A stretch of 6,479 nucleotides of DNA from Pseudomonadota bacterium. GTDB taxonomy: Bacteria > Pseudomonadota > Alphaproteobacteria > Rhizobiales > Beijerinckiaceae. The notes under the pieces are model-generated. The model was not told the origin of the DNA and searched no databases. It worked only from the letters and a program-made list of their open reading frames with translations. A program made the position numbers and the translations under genes. Numbering within the stretch: the first letter of the stretch is position 1; each line of letters starts with the position of its first letter. Of this stretch, positions 5,846-6,479 are shown piece by piece. The stretch lies in NCBI GenBank assembly GCA_023422485.1, contig JAGTAM010000090.1, positions 1-6,479 of the forward strand, written 5' to 3'.

Positions 5846-5921
5846 TGGTGCCGGTTGCGGGACTCGAACTCGCGACCTACCGCTTACAAGGCGGTTGCTC
5901 TACCAACTGAGCTAAACCGGC
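5846..5921 (-). tRNA. tRNA-Thr (anticodon TGT)
   Basis: The minus strand folds into a full cloverleaf. The acceptor stem is GCCGGTT with AACCGGC, the D arm GCTC/GAGC, the anticodon stem ACCGC/GCGGT and the anticodon loop CTTGTAA, giving anticodon TGT for ACA codons (and others by wobble). The T loop is TTCGAGT. Discriminator A73 and the pairs G1-C72 and C2-G71 fit threonine identity, and CCA is encoded (5846-5848). The T stem GCGAG/CCCGC contains an A52.C62 mismatch, where a G-C pair is usual. The gene stands alone, with no other tRNA beside it and no integrase in the window. A clear promoter or T-rich terminator is not visible. Confidence 0.96.
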
Positions 5922-6172
5922 AGCGCACAACCCGCTATCAGCCTGCCCCGGACGACGCAAGCGCATCGAAGTCCAACCTCCTGGCGCCCACAAGCCATTA
6001 GCCGTATATTGCGCACAACTGATCTTTGCTTCGACGGCCGAGTTCAAGCATTCGGGCTTGGCCGGCACGAGGTCATTCGAACCTAATCCGGTTAACCGCC
6101 CGGCTCGCGCAGCATTGGGCCGGGCCTCGGCGGCATCCCCTTCGCGCGCGAAGGGATCGGATACGGATCCGG
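5922..6172. other. Intergenic region between tRNA-Thr and the EAL gene
   Basis: No credible gene is seen in these 251 bases. The part next to the tRNA must hold its promoter; a poor candidate is TTGCGT (5955-5960) and TGATAG (5935-5940) on the minus strand, with a 14-nt spacer that is too short to trust. A small hairpin CAAGC/GCTTG lies near 6044-6059, and the palindrome at 6138-6155 is listed separately. Confidence 0.5.
6138..6155 (-). terminator. Perfect palindrome after the EAL gene, possible terminator
   Basis: CCCTTCGCGCGCGAAGGG is a perfect 18-bp palindrome, starting 18 nt after the EAL stop codon in the direction of transcription. It can form a GC-rich hairpin, but no T tract follows. 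It may be a transcript-stabilising or pause hairpin rather than a true intrinsic terminator. Confidence 0.35.
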
Positions 6173-6479
6173 TCAGGCCGCCTCCGGATGCTCTTGGACC
6201 GTCCCTCGTCCCTCGTTCGGCAGCGCAAGCCGCCGTGCGGACCGACGCAGCTTGAGATGAGGATCGAGGTGTGCCGCAGGCTCCGGGCGGCCGAACAGAT
6301 AGCCCTGCAGGTCGAGCCCGCGTTCCTTGGCGAGCAGCCGGCGCTGGTCCTCCGTCTCGACGCCCTCCGCCGTCACCGCGAGGCCGAGGCTGCGCGACAG
6401 GCCGATGATCGCGCGCACGATCGCCGCCGATTGCGGATCATGCCCAAGCCCTCGGACGAAGCTCCGGTCGATCTTGAGG
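6173..6479 (-). CDS. EAL-domain c-di-GMP phosphodiesterase, C-terminal part
   Basis: Only the last 101 residues are in the window; the gene continues past the right edge. The visible part starts LKIDRSFVRGLGHDPQSAA. It continues through LGLAVTAEGVETEDQRRLL and QGYLFGRPEPA, the final conserved blocks of EAL domains that hydrolyse c-di-GMP to pGpG. The Lys and Asp of KIDRSFV and the first Glu of AEGVET, which belong to the catalytic set, are intact. The EAL motif itself and the DDFGTGYSSL block lie outside. The domain is followed by about 33 residues rich in Arg, His and Leu with no recognisable fold, ending at TGA (6173-6175). Many such proteins also have GGDEF or PAS domains upstream; that cannot be judged here. 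Activity is likely but unproven. Confidence 0.93.
   Translation of the reverse strand, partial: LKIDRSFVRGLGHDPQSAAIVRAIIGLSRSLGLAVTAEGVETEDQRRLLAKERGLDLQGYLFGRPEPAAHLDPHLKLRRSARRLALPNEGRGTVQEHPEAA

Noticed and set aside
5877..6068. Open minus-strand frame of 63 codons ending GLAQLVEQPPCKR
   Set aside because: Its end is the translation of the 5' half of tRNA-Thr, a well-known false gene pattern.
5846..6172. Integration site of a genomic island at the tRNA gene
   Set aside because: No integrase, no repeated copy of the tRNA 3' end and no shift in gene type are visible beside it.

Overview
The window is ordinary-looking chromosomal DNA from a GC-rich alphaproteobacterium, most likely a member of the Hyphomicrobiales such as Methylobacterium/Methylorubrum. 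The genus is an inference from base composition, gene types and an EcfG-type stress promoter; no marker gene is present to prove it. Protein genes show the strong third-position G/C bias of such genomes. The AT-richer stretches (about 50-180 and 5640-5700) lie outside genes.

Layout, left to right. Positions 1-286 are a regulatory region with two consecutive dyads (110-138, 143-178) and a textbook EcfG general-stress promoter (GGAAC-N17-CGTT, 207-232). It drives a small CsbD-family stress protein (287-490), followed by a good intrinsic terminator (533-567). Next is a second small stress-type protein (624-1040), with a CsbD-like start, nine consecutive 11-residue repeats and a DUF883/ElaB-like C-terminal hydrophobic tail. 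Its 3' end overlaps by 17 bp the end of a convergent PAS-GGDEF diguanylate cyclase (1024-1968, minus). A creatininase-family amidohydrolase (2167-2943, plus) is transcribed away from the cyclase.

On the minus strand a probable two-gene unit follows: a membrane-anchored alpha/beta-hydrolase-like protein (4290-5591) upstream of an RhlB-like GT-B glycosyltransferase (2977-4239), 50 bp apart. A tRNA-Thr(TGT) gene (5846-5921, minus) follows; it has an A.C mismatch in its T stem. The window closes with the 3' end of an EAL-domain c-di-GMP phosphodiesterase (6173 to the right edge, minus).

Themes. The left end is a stress module, probably under PhyR/EcfG control. Two c-di-GMP genes of opposite chemistry (GGDEF synthase, EAL hydrolase) lie about 4 kb apart but are not in one operon. 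The hydrolase and glycosyltransferase pair may act on a shared lipid or envelope substrate; this is inference from adjacency. I see no mobile element, CRISPR array, prophage or defence system. The most unusual items are the hendecad-repeat protein, the hydrolase whose fold appears split by a membrane domain, and the tandem dyads upstream of the stress promoter.
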